This document shows, one piece after another, positions 34,612 through 43,120 of a stretch of DNA of 57,520 nt. Every line of letters begins with the position of its first letter. Position 1 is the first letter of the stretch. A model generated the notes under the pieces. It did not search any database. It was not told where the DNA came from and saw only the letters and a list, made by a program, of their open reading frames with translations. The position numbers and the translations under genes are program-made. The stretch comes from Spirochaetales bacterium (GTDB lineage: Bacteria; Spirochaetota; Spirochaetia; SZUA-6; DRHE01), in contig JAUWZD010000014.1 of NCBI GenBank assembly GCA_030615505.1, positions 1 through 57,520 on the forward strand, read 5' to 3'.

Positions 34612-35525
34612 AAATAAGTAGTCGTTTGGAAAACTATCTTGTAAGCTCACTGTCCCAATCCATGTCAGTACACCTTATGGAGAGGCTCGCCGGTAGAATA
34701 TTTCACAACTACGATCTACACATGCGCACCGGATTTCCCGAATCCATTCCTATTCCGCAGCGCGATGCGGCAAATCAAATCGTCCAGGATGTAAAGCGTG
34801 AAGGCCTTTTAACCAGATTCGTTGAGGTCTTGATCGACGTGGATCGCAATGGCGTTATGGGTCGAGAGATCTCAATCCGCTCCCTGCCCCAGATTATTGA
34901 TGAAATTGAATCTTTAGGGTTCTTATTTAAAGAGGATTATGCGCTTTTTATTGAGGATAACAGGCTTGTAAGGACTAAAGGATGGGGAGTCTTAAGGGAA
35001 GGAGCCAATTACGAATTTTCCTTTTTGAGTCTGGATATTGTGGATAATTCACATCTGGTACGGAATTATTCAAAAAAAAAGGTATTTAAAGCCTACAATG
35101 ATCTACACGGGTTGGTTTCTAAGATAGTAGAGAGGAGGGAGGGACGTATCTGGAACTGGGAAGGGGACGGCGGCCTGGCAGTTTTTTATTTTGGTGATAA
35201 AAATATTAAGGCAACATTAACGGGAATGGAAATTCTGCTGAAGATGTTCATGTATAATTTATTTGACTGCCCCTTTAAGGAACCGCTGAAGCTGCGAATA
35301 GGTGTACACACCGGGCCCTGTCATTTCCTGAATAATTTTGAGGATATTCATGGTGACACTTTAAGGCGTGTCCGGGTCATTGTGTCTCAATATACGCAAG
35401 CGGACTGTTTGACAATTTCCCCTGGCGTATATTCAGACCTGGGCACTAAGCTGGCTGCATTTTTTAAATCTTTTAATATTGAAAAGCGGAAAATACTATA
35501 TGGCTATCGATTAGTCTGGGAGTGA
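34608..35525 (+). CDS. class III adenylate/guanylate cyclase, probably active
   Basis: A 305-residue soluble protein. Residues 1-130 form an uncharacterised helical domain; the C-terminal class III nucleotidyl cyclase domain follows. The two metal-binding aspartates are present: Asp143 in 'FLSLDIVDNS' and Asp187 in 'WEGDGGLAVF', and 'LRIGVHTGP' follows. It makes cAMP or cGMP; the base-selecting residues are not clear enough for me to choose. It is translated by coupling from the thioesterase gene and followed after 4 bases by a degenerate relative, with which it may form a heterodimer. Multiple class III cyclases are typical of spirochaetes. Confidence 0.85.
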   Translation: MKISSRLENYLVSSLSQSMSVHLMERLAGRIFHNYDLHMRTGFPESIPIPQRDAANQIVQDVKREGLLTRFVEVLIDVDRNGVMGREISIRSLPQIIDEIESLGFLFKEDYALFIEDNRLVRTKGWGVLREGANYEFSFLSLDIVDNSHLVRNYSKKKVFKAYNDLHGLVSKIVERREGRIWNWEGDGGLAVFYFGDKNIKATLTGMEILLKMFMYNLFDCPFKEPLKLRIGVHTGPCHFLNNFEDIHGDTLRRVRVIVSQYTQADCLTISPGVYSDLGTKLAAFFKSFNIEKRKILYGYRLVWE

Positions 35526-35529
35526 GCCA

Positions 35530-36531
35530 GTGGATATCATTGTTTTTTCCAATGCCCGTAAGATACGTGACTGTTTTAAAATCTATAGAAAAAGCAGCAA
35601 TTTCTCGGTGCCCCTGTTCCTGCCTGTGGAGGAGATCAATAAGAGTATAAAACAGGTCAGGTCGGGCGCTTTAATCTATATTGATCTTTACGGATTAGAT
35701 GAAAAAGAAATTCCCAGGTATCTTCGACATCTTTCCAAAAAAGAGGATATCTTTTATGGAGTGCTCGATTTCGATGGAAAGATCAAGGATGTGACTGAAC
35801 TATTCCATAACGGTGCTGTGGACTATGTAAGCCGACTCAGTCTGGGGGCCGGTATTACCCCTAAGAGATTGAGCAGGGTTTTACAGTACCTTCAAGCCTC
35901 AAGATATGAAACATTAAAGAGTATTGAAGAGAAACCCAGGGATACTATTCAGAAAGATTATAGGCCTTCCGGTAATGATTGGAAAGAAATAAAATCCGGA
36001 AAAGAATATACATTTTATTTGATGTTTATTGAGCTCGATGATAGTGAGGAAATGGAGAAGAAGTATGGGAGGAAGAACTTGACTGTTGCTCTTTCCTCCT
36101 TCAAGAAGTACGTTGAAGAATCTGTAAATTCTTTTAACGGGCGGGTATGGATATGGTCCAGATTCGGTGGATTAATCCTGTTTCCTTTTAACGAAGATGA
36201 ATTTGCCCCCCTGGAATGCGGATTTCGCCTCATTCTTTTTAAACCTCTCTATGATATTGAAGAATCGTTATTCCCCCATTTTCTGTCTTTCCGGATGGCC
36301 ATACACATCGGTAACATAATCTATTCAAAAATTAATACCGGTAATATTATATCGGATTCTCTGAATACTATTTTCCACCTTGGACAGCAATTTGCAGAAC
36401 CGGGAAATTTCTATGTTACCGAAGATGTACTGCAGTTTGCTCATTCAGCGTTTATGGACTTTTTCCTGGATTCTGGATTTTATGAAGACAGAAAGATATT
36501 ACGGATGCGGCTTCCTCTACATACACAGTGA
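35530..36531 (+). CDS. degenerate nucleotidyl-cyclase-like protein with receiver-like N-terminus
   Basis: A 333-residue protein. Residues 1-120 resemble a receiver fold in layout ('MDIIVFSNARKIRDCF', 'GALIYIDLYGLDEKEIP', 'GAVDYVSRLSLGAGITP'). The C-terminal part aligns by pattern with the cyclase at 34608, but the first metal ligand region is 'MFIELDDSEEM' and the second is 'IWSRFGGLILF' (211-214), where the expected Gly-Asp-Gly-Gly has lost its Asp. It is therefore probably catalytically inactive and may regulate its neighbour. It starts with GTG, 4 bases after the cyclase. Confidence 0.7.
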   Translation: MDIIVFSNARKIRDCFKIYRKSSNFSVPLFLPVEEINKSIKQVRSGALIYIDLYGLDEKEIPRYLRHLSKKEDIFYGVLDFDGKIKDVTELFHNGAVDYVSRLSLGAGITPKRLSRVLQYLQASRYETLKSIEEKPRDTIQKDYRPSGNDWKEIKSGKEYTFYLMFIELDDSEEMEKKYGRKNLTVALSSFKKYVEESVNSFNGRVWIWSRFGGLILFPFNEDEFAPLECGFRLILFKPLYDIEESLFPHFLSFRMAIHIGNIIYSKINTGNIISDSLNTIFHLGQQFAEPGNFYVTEDVLQFAHSAFMDFFLDSGFYEDRKILRMRLPLHTQ

Positions 36532-36546
36532 GTCGAATAATTTAAA

Positions 36547-38658
36547 GTGAAGGAAAAATTATCAATTAAAAGCTATATTTTTTTCAAATGGCGTTTTTTG
36601 CTCTTCTTTTGTATTGCAGTTCTGTTTACAAGCATATCAGGCTTATATTTCATCCGCTTCATGCTCAAACCGAATACCGGTTTAGTCATTAATTTCCCCG
36701 AAGTCGCTATAGTTGAAGGTAAAGTAATTTTTGCCCCCAAAACCCCCTTTTCACCTGCTGTCACAGCAGGTCTGAAGCCCAATATCGATCAATTAATCAG
36801 CATCAAAGGCAGACCGGTCCGGAGTATTCGAGATGTGGTTGTCGCAGATTCGCATATCTGGAATTTCGAGCCCTTTCCCGTTGAGATAAGCAGAGACGGG
36901 AATCCTGTCCAGACAATTTATATCACTCCTGCTATGACCCCATCCAGACTGGACTGGGTATTCGCACTTATTTTCTGCATCGTTTTAGGCTTTACGGTTT
37001 TTTATCTGACTATTAATTTGCCTGAGGATACAGCTTCTAATTTTATTGCTCTAGCCGCTCTATTTTATCTTGTTTTTACATGTGTAAAGCCCTTTTACTA
37101 TGAAAGTTTTTTCTCCAATCTGCTCATCCACCTGGGAAAGCTCACCTCATGGCTCATGGCTTTTTTTGGCTTTTATTTTCCCTCGCCCAAGGGAAAGCGA
37201 TTCACTCGTCTGTCCATTATTGGCTTTATATCCGCTGTGTATCTGATCTTTATCGCTTTCCGCTTGTACTACTTTCATCAGTGGTCCAGCAGCGGACAGG
37301 ACCTCTGGCTGGTGCACTACCGTTTTTTGGGTAAATTAAACAATATTTCAGATGGTATAGCCTTTTTAACCTATTCGTTTCTCCTGATTAGCTCCTATGT
37401 TAGAACATCGTACATAAAGGAGAAACGGCAGATCGAGTGGATTCTGGCTGGTTTTCTTATTGCCATTCCACCGTATTTCTTCTTAGACCAGCTTCCCATC
37501 ATTCTTGGGGAGCCGCTGGGTTTCAGAATCAGTATGGGCAATTTCGCCAATTTATTTTTATTATTTGTACCCCTCTTTTTTATAATTGGTCTAATCAAAC
37601 ACAAGGTATTCAATATAAAATTCTTCGCCAGCCGCTATTTGGTTTACACATTTCTGGCCCTGATTATTCTATCCTTTTTCACAGTGCTTTATGAGCCCGT
37701 GCAAGAGCTGTTCATTCGGAATTACGGTCTTCCAGTCCGCATAGCAGGTTTTTTAGTAACTACCATGCTTTTTATTCTACTTATACCGCTGCGCTCGTTA
37801 TGTATAACATTAGTGGAAAGACTGTTTTACCGGAGCCACTATAAAAAGTCACTTCAGTATTCGGCAAGCCTGGAAAAGAGGAATATGGAGCTGCTGTTAA
37901 TTATTGATGAGTTGAACAGGCAGAACTTGCGCTCTTTTCAGACGGACAAGATGAAAGAACTTAGGGGAATTATTACCGGTATCGCTCACAGAGTTAATAA
38001 TCCGGCAAATTTCATTTCCAGCAGCCTATCTTCTTTAGATAAAAAAATCAAGAGCTTATTCAAGAGTATTAAAGATTCGGATATACCTGAACATGATAGA
38101 TTGAGCAAGCTTAAAGATGAAATTAACTGTTTTATCAATATTGCTCAGGAGGGAGGATTAGTAATTAAGGATTTTGTCCGTAATCTTGTCTCCTTAGTGG
38201 GCTCAAGATCAAATATTCCGGTAAGTGTCAGTACTTCGCATCTACTGAAAAATGCTGAAATTGAAATTCGGCAGAAATTTCCTCAAGCACAACTGCGAAT
38301 GATCATAAATAGCTCAATAAAAATAACCTGTTATCCCGGCGAGCTCATACAGGCATTACATTACCTGCTTGTGAATGCCTTAGAGGCAAGTAGTAATATG
38401 GATGATGAAGTTTTTATTACAGCGGAAGATATGAATAACTGCATCAAGATTGAGATTGAGGATCATGGCCTGGGAATCGAGGATATCAACGTGAAGAAGG
38501 TTTTTGATCCCTTCTTCACCACCAAAGCAGGTCATGAGGGATTAGGATTATACTTCTGCCGCTCCATTGTGGAGCGCAGTTCAGGCTCCATAGAGATCGA
38601 TAGTAAAGCAGGCATTGGAACCAAGGTGACATTACTTCTGGCAGTAACCCATGACTGA
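36547..38658 (+). CDS. membrane sensor histidine kinase with extracytoplasmic PDZ-like domain
   Basis: A 703-residue protein: helix at about 17-37, a PDZ-like domain at 45-128 ('FSPAVTAGLKPNIDQLISIKG'), then about 8 membrane helices (137-420). A coiled segment follows, then a histidine kinase core with His481 in 'GIAHRVNNPANFI', N-box 'HYLLVNALEASS', 'DHGLGIED' and 'FFTTKAGHEGLGLYF'. The seven-helix plus PDZ layout suggests that it senses a membrane or periplasmic signal. No response regulator is adjacent; the cyclase pair upstream may be its output. It starts with GTG 36547 without a strong ribosome site, 15 bases after the previous gene, and overlaps rnhA by 8 bases. Confidence 0.82.
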   Translation: MKEKLSIKSYIFFKWRFLLFFCIAVLFTSISGLYFIRFMLKPNTGLVINFPEVAIVEGKVIFAPKTPFSPAVTAGLKPNIDQLISIKGRPVRSIRDVVVADSHIWNFEPFPVEISRDGNPVQTIYITPAMTPSRLDWVFALIFCIVLGFTVFYLTINLPEDTASNFIALAALFYLVFTCVKPFYYESFFSNLLIHLGKLTSWLMAFFGFYFPSPKGKRFTRLSIIGFISAVYLIFIAFRLYYFHQWSSSGQDLWLVHYRFLGKLNNISDGIAFLTYSFLLISSYVRTSYIKEKRQIEWILAGFLIAIPPYFFLDQLPIILGEPLGFRISMGNFANLFLLFVPLFFIIGLIKHKVFNIKFFASRYLVYTFLALIILSFFTVLYEPVQELFIRNYGLPVRIAGFLVTTMLFILLIPLRSLCITLVERLFYRSHYKKSLQYSASLEKRNMELLLIIDELNRQNLRSFQTDKMKELRGIITGIAHRVNNPANFISSSLSSLDKKIKSLFKSIKDSDIPEHDRLSKLKDEINCFINIAQEGGLVIKDFVRNLVSLVGSRSNIPVSVSTSHLLKNAEIEIRQKFPQAQLRMIINSSIKITCYPGELIQALHYLLVNALEASSNMDDEVFITAEDMNNCIKIEIEDHGLGIEDINVKKVFDPFFTTKAGHEGLGLYFCRSIVERSSGSIEIDSKAGIGTKVTLLLAVTHD

Positions 38659-39163
38659 TAAAAACATAAAAATATATGTGGATGGAGGATGTTCTGGAAA
38701 TCCGGGACCCGGGGCCTGGGCCTTTATTATTCTGTATGACCGATCCCGTATCCGGGCGAGCTGTCCGGTTCCGTCAACCACGAATAACCGCATGGAACTG
38801 AGCGCTGTTATCTCGGCCCTGAAAGAAGCCTGTAAGCATCCTGAATGGCTGAAAGTCCAGACCGTTGGGAAAAAAACCGTCTTAGTGGTTTACACGGATT
38901 CAAGATATGTAGAACAGGGAATCACAGCCTGGATACACAAATGGGAACGCAACGGCTGGCTGAACAGGGGAAAAAAACCGGTTAAAAACCAGGATTTATG
39001 GAAAAAATTAAGAGAACTCTCCAGCTCATTTAACATCAGTTGGCAGTGGCTGCGGGGGCATGCAGGGCATGAATTGAATGAAGAGTGCGACCGGATGGTG
39101 CGGGAGGCTATAAAACAGGTAAAGAAAAACAATGCCCGCGGCAGCGAGCAACCCCGGCGGTAA
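38651..39163 (+). CDS. rnhA: ribonuclease HI
   Basis: A 170-residue RNase HI that cuts the RNA strand of RNA:DNA hybrids. The catalytic acids are in place: Asp11 ('YVDGGCSGNPGPG'), Glu48 ('NRMELSAV'), Asp82 ('VYTDSRYV') and Asp146 ('HELNEECDRM'). It has the basic handle 'KWERNGWLNRGKKPVKNQDLW'. The C-terminus carries an extra basic tail. It overlaps the kinase gene by 8 bases, so it is co-translated with it. Confidence 0.95.
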   Translation: MTDKNIKIYVDGGCSGNPGPGAWAFIILYDRSRIRASCPVPSTTNNRMELSAVISALKEACKHPEWLKVQTVGKKTVLVVYTDSRYVEQGITAWIHKWERNGWLNRGKKPVKNQDLWKKLRELSSSFNISWQWLRGHAGHELNEECDRMVREAIKQVKKNNARGSEQPRR

Positions 39164-39340
39164 AGGAGGTACAAACCCACCGATGAAACTCGCTCACGGG
39201 CATATAATTAAGGAGGAATTCAATTTAAATTCTATCCCATTAAGCTTTAAAAATCCTGTTTTTAAGCCAGAAAAATAATTAAAGCGAATACTTTAAATCA
39301 GCAGAATCATTTTCCCCTTAATATTAATTAGGGGGGAAAG
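39164..39340 (+). other. intergenic stretch with a possible 31-codon frame
   Basis: The gap contains ATG 39183 to TAA 39278 (31 codons), with AGGAGG 12 bases in front, which is rather far. No family is recognised. CCCCTTAAT and ATTAGGGG (39315-39336) can form a weak hairpin next to the comM start. No convincing promoter boxes are seen. Confidence 0.25.
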
Positions 39341-40909
39341 ATGTTATCTGTAATATCAAGTCATGCTCCCCTGGGAATAGATGGTGTACTGATTCAGGTT
39401 GAGGTTGATATTCGCAGGGGACTCCCGGGTGTGGATATTGTAGGGCTTCCGGATAATGCGGTCAGGGAAGCAAGGGAGAGGGTCAGAGTGGCTATTCGAA
39501 ATAGTGGGTTTCGTTTTCCGGCGGATCGGATAACGGTCAATCTTGCACCTGCGGGCATCCACAAGGAGGGGGCTGCTTATGATCTGTCCATTGCCTTAGG
39601 GATACTTATCTCTTCAGGGCAGGTTCCATTAAGCAATGAAAGACTCATGGTACTGGGTGAGGTAAGTCTGACCGGAGCGGTCCGTCCCGTAAACGGAGTG
39701 TTGTCTGCTGTAGGATCTGGATTACAGAATGGAACCGATCTGTTTTTAGTTCCCAGGGAGAACCTACTGGAGGCCAATGCGCTTAAAAGAGGCAGAGTCT
39801 TCGGTATCTCATCATTAAGGCAGGCGGCAGCACTGCTTAAAGATTTAAGCAGTGGAAACTGCGATAATACAAACCACAATGCCTTTTCCCTTGATTCACT
39901 TGATTCAAAGGCAATCGATTTCAATCCTCAAAAAGGATTAGGCGATTTTGCCGATATCAAGGGGCATTGGCTGTTAAAAAGGGCTTTGGAAATTGCTGCC
40001 GCGGGCCGGCACAATGTGCTTCTATTTGGACCGCCGGGAAGCGGTAAAACAATGGCTGCCCGAAGACTACCTACTATTCTTCCGCCTTTGACCTGGGAAG
40101 AATCCCTGACCGTGACCCGTCTCCACTCAATCGCCGGACTCCTCCCGGAGGGAACCGGAATCATTCACCAGCCCCCTTTTCGAATGCCTCATCACTCGGC
40201 TTCCAGTGAAGGTATTATCGGGGGCGGAAAGATCACCAAGCCGGGTGAGGTTTCTTTAGCTCACGAAGGAATTCTTTTTCTTGATGAGGCGGCTGAGTTT
40301 AAAGCCTCGTTACTGCAGAGCCTCAGAGAGCCTGTAGAAGATGGCAGGGTGACCATAGCCAGGGCGGGATTGAGCGTTGATTTCCCCGCTTCCTTTCAAC
40401 TTATACTGGCCGTAAACCCCTGCCCATGCGGGAATCTCGGAAGGCCTAAAGGGGTATGCATCTGCAGTACCACGGAAGTTTACAGGTATTGGAAGAAACT
40501 CGGCGGCGCGCTTCTGGACCGCATCGATATTCGTATACCCTTAAAACCTGTAGAAGCTGAGCAGATGTCCCGTGAAGATGAAGAAACCAGTGCCTCTGTG
40601 CTTAAACGTGTGCAGAGAGCCGTTTCACTACAGCGTGAAAGATTCAGGAAAAACAATTTCTCCAGAAATTGCAAGATTTCCCCGGGTATTCTCAACGGGA
40701 TATGCCGTCTGGACAGCATAAGTTCCGGCCTGCTCAAACGTGCTGTAGAAAAGCTCTCCCTCTCTTCAAGAGCCTACCATTCCATTCTGAAAATCGCCCG
40801 GACAATAGCGGATCTTGATGAATCGGAATCTATAAAAAAAGATCATGTGTTGGAAGCAATACAGCACAGGCGGTATGGGGATGGGGATGTATTCTGGAAT
40901 TACAATTAG
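39341..40909 (+). CDS. comM: YifB/ComM family Mg-chelatase-like AAA+ ATPase
   Basis: A 522-residue protein with the N-terminal ChlI-like domain ('GLPGVDIVGLPDNAVREARERVRVAI'). The AAA+ core follows, with Walker A 'GPPGSGKT' (230-237), Walker B 'GILFLDEAAEF', sensor segment 'LILAVNPCPCGN', and the C-terminal 'SSRAYHSILKIARTIADL'. ComM is a hexameric helicase that promotes branch migration of integrating DNA in natural transformation; in many bacteria it is simply conserved. Length is normal. A GGGGGGA ribosome site precedes the ATG. Confidence 0.94.
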   Translation: MLSVISSHAPLGIDGVLIQVEVDIRRGLPGVDIVGLPDNAVREARERVRVAIRNSGFRFPADRITVNLAPAGIHKEGAAYDLSIALGILISSGQVPLSNERLMVLGEVSLTGAVRPVNGVLSAVGSGLQNGTDLFLVPRENLLEANALKRGRVFGISSLRQAAALLKDLSSGNCDNTNHNAFSLDSLDSKAIDFNPQKGLGDFADIKGHWLLKRALEIAAAGRHNVLLFGPPGSGKTMAARRLPTILPPLTWEESLTVTRLHSIAGLLPEGTGIIHQPPFRMPHHSASSEGIIGGGKITKPGEVSLAHEGILFLDEAAEFKASLLQSLREPVEDGRVTIARAGLSVDFPASFQLILAVNPCPCGNLGRPKGVCICSTTEVYRYWKKLGGALLDRIDIRIPLKPVEAEQMSREDEETSASVLKRVQRAVSLQRERFRKNNFSRNCKISPGILNGICRLDSISSGLLKRAVEKLSLSSRAYHSILKIARTIADLDESESIKKDHVLEAIQHRRYGDGDVFWNYN

Positions 40910-40995
40910 GTATAGATTTTGTACCTTGCGATTGTATTTCCTTTCGATTTATAGGTATATTCACACTGGGGGATTTAAGGAGGATTTAAATAAAA

Positions 40996-42183
40996 GTGAA
41001 ATTGTACAGTAGATTAGAGGTATTGATCTTTACTCTCCTCAGTATAGTGCTTGTGCTTATCATCGCCGGCTTTTTGGGTTTCTTTCATATTCCCCGTTCT
41101 GCAACGACGGAAATCACGGAGTTTGAAACACAGCCGGAGCCGGTTTTCATAGGACAGCCCGTTCAGTTTAACAGCAGCCACTTTGAGGATGAGCAGAACA
41201 ATATTCAAATTTATGAACAATTGAATGAAGCTGTGGTCAATATCACTTCAGTGACATTTGAGTACAACTGGTTTTTAGAACCTGTTCCGAAAGAAGGAAC
41301 AGGCTCGGGGTCCATAATTGACCAGATGGGCCATGTATTAACCAATTATCATGTGATAAAGGACGCCAAAGAGCTAAGCATTACCCTGGCGGACGGAACT
41401 GAATATGGGGGCAGTATCATAGGCACAGATCCTGAGAATGATCTGGCCGTTATCAAATTTGATCCAAAGGGCAAAACCCTAACTACCATTGGATTCAGCA
41501 GTGCGCCGAATCTGTATGTAGGCCAGAAGGTCCTGGCTATTGGCAATCCCTTTGCTTTAGAAAGAACTCTTACGACAGGGATCGTCTCCGGTCTGGGAAG
41601 GCCGGTGAAAACGGAATCCGGTTTAGTAATTAGGGAGATGATTCAGACCGATGCCTCAATTAATCCGGGAAACTCAGGCGGTCCTCTGCTCAATTCCCGG
41701 GGAGAAATGATCGGTATCAACAGCATGATCTTCTCACCCTCGGGGGGCTCGATCGGAATAGGATTTGCGGTACCTGTTGCCACTGCCAGGCGTGTGGTTC
41801 CCGATCTGATTAGGTACGGCAGGGTTCAGCGTGGGTGGATAGATATAACCCCGGTTCAGCTCTTTCCTGCCTTAGTACGCTATGCAAAGCTGCCGGTCTA
41901 TCAGGGTATCCTTGTCTCCAAGATTAAACCCGGAAGTTTTGCTGACAAGGCAGGTCTGAAAGCCGGGGATCATGCTGTGCGTTACGGCAGATCCATTATT
42001 TATCTCGGCGGCGACATTATCATCGAAGTGGATAAGATGCCCGTAAACTCTCTTTACGATCTTTTAGGTGCTTTAGAGGATAATAAGCCCGGGGAGACGG
42101 TGGAAGTCAAGGTCATACGGGGCAGGAAGCAGAAAACCCTATATATAAAGCTCTCAAAACGGCCGAAAAATTTTCAGTGGTAG
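40996..42183 (+). CDS. HtrA/DegP-family serine protease with one PDZ domain
   Basis: A 395-residue protein with an N-terminal membrane anchor (residues 9-29), a trypsin-like domain with His119 ('LTNYHVIKD'), Asp149 ('PENDLAVIKF') and Ser227 ('INPGNSGGPL'), and a C-terminal PDZ domain (about 300-385, 'SFADKAGLKAGDHAVRYG'). It degrades damaged envelope proteins or acts in signalling, facing the periplasm. It starts with GTG 40996; AGGAGG is 12 bases away, longer than normal, so the start is moderately sure. Single PDZ and anchor resemble DegS. Confidence 0.9.
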   Translation: MKLYSRLEVLIFTLLSIVLVLIIAGFLGFFHIPRSATTEITEFETQPEPVFIGQPVQFNSSHFEDEQNNIQIYEQLNEAVVNITSVTFEYNWFLEPVPKEGTGSGSIIDQMGHVLTNYHVIKDAKELSITLADGTEYGGSIIGTDPENDLAVIKFDPKGKTLTTIGFSSAPNLYVGQKVLAIGNPFALERTLTTGIVSGLGRPVKTESGLVIREMIQTDASINPGNSGGPLLNSRGEMIGINSMIFSPSGGSIGIGFAVPVATARRVVPDLIRYGRVQRGWIDITPVQLFPALVRYAKLPVYQGILVSKIKPGSFADKAGLKAGDHAVRYGRSIIYLGGDIIIEVDKMPVNSLYDLLGALEDNKPGETVEVKVIRGRKQKTLYIKLSKRPKNFQW

Positions 42184-42290
42184 CATGATTAATATATAAT
42201 GTTGATTCAGGCGTGTGATGATAATAGGTTAGATCGGTCATTATGCCAAATTAATATTCTATCTCACTTTCTGAAAAAAAATGCAGAGCC

Positions 42291-42321
42291 TTGACATGAA
42301 AAAATATCAGTCGTATATTTT
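42291..42321 (+). promoter_or_regulatory. promoter with overlapping dyad for the IclR/methyltransferase operon
   Basis: TTGACA (42291-42296), 17 bases, TATATT (42314-42319). AAAATAT (42301-42307) is repeated inverted as ATATTTT (42315-42321) around seven bases, covering the -10 box. The IclR-type gene follows directly, so repression by its own product is a reasonable model. Confidence 0.65.
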
Positions 42322-42348
42322 GAGACATTATTTCATATAGAGAGACAG

Positions 42349-43119
42349 ATGACAAAGCTTCTTTCCTCTGTTAAAAAATCCATGAAAGTATTGGATACCT
42401 TCACTGAGGACCAACCGGAGATGAGTCTGACAGAAATAAGCAAGATCCTGCATTCACACAAAAGCTCAATTTCAAGAATCCTGATTACTCTATCGTCTGA
42501 TGGATTTGTTGAAAAGAATCCCCTGAATAACAAATATCGGCTCGGTTTGAAACTGCTCGATTTAGCCAATAGAGTATCGAACCGTTACGATTTAAGGGAG
42601 CATGCGGGCCCGTTTATGGAAAGCCTGGCTGAGAAAATAGGAGAAATCATCCATCTCTCCATTCTGGATGGAAATGAAATTGTTTATCTTGAAAAAAAGG
42701 GACAGGGACAGCCTCTAACCGTGGCTACAAGGGTTGGTGGAAGAAATCCCGCTCACTCATCAGCCATGGGAAAGGTGCTTTTATCCGGACTGTCTAAGAA
42801 AGAGCTGGCCGACGTTCTTGATGTTGGTCCTCTGGTTAAATTTACGCCCAACACCATAACAGAGATTCCGGAGCTGTTAAGAGAGCTTGAGCATGTAAAG
42901 GAGCAGGGTTTTGCACTGGATGATGAAGAATCTTTTCCGGGAATTCGCTGCGTGTCTGCTCCACTGTACAGCCGGGAAGGAAGAATCATCGCAGCCATAA
43001 GCGCCTCGGTTCCAAAACAGAGAATGGGAAACATGAGAATAAGAGAGATTCGCAAACAAGTTATTGAAACCGCTCGCTTGATTTCAGAGCGGATCAGCTT
43101 AAGCGGGTTAAAGGAGTAG
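42349..43119 (+). CDS. IclR-family transcriptional regulator
   Basis: A 256-residue regulator with an N-terminal winged helix ('MSLTEISKILHSHKSSISRILITLSSDGFVEKN') and a C-terminal ligand-binding domain ('SILDGNEIVYLEKKGQGQPL', 'NPAHSSAMGKVLLSGL', 'GFALDDEESFPGIRCVSAPLYS'). IclR proteins respond to small carboxylic or aromatic effectors. It is the first gene of the operon with the aminotransferase, corrinoid protein, methyltransferase and IorAB, and its stop is one base before the next start, so it is probably the local regulator of that pathway. Confidence 0.92.
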   Translation: MTKLLSSVKKSMKVLDTFTEDQPEMSLTEISKILHSHKSSISRILITLSSDGFVEKNPLNNKYRLGLKLLDLANRVSNRYDLREHAGPFMESLAEKIGEIIHLSILDGNEIVYLEKKGQGQPLTVATRVGGRNPAHSSAMGKVLLSGLSKKELADVLDVGPLVKFTPNTITEIPELLRELEHVKEQGFALDDEESFPGIRCVSAPLYSREGRIIAAISASVPKQRMGNMRIREIRKQVIETARLISERISLSGLKE

Positions 43120-43120
43120 T

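Noticed and set aside
39183-39278. 31-codon small protein between rnhA and comM
   Set aside because: The ribosome site is 12 bases from the ATG and the sequence matches nothing I know. It is kept only as a note in the intergenic entry.
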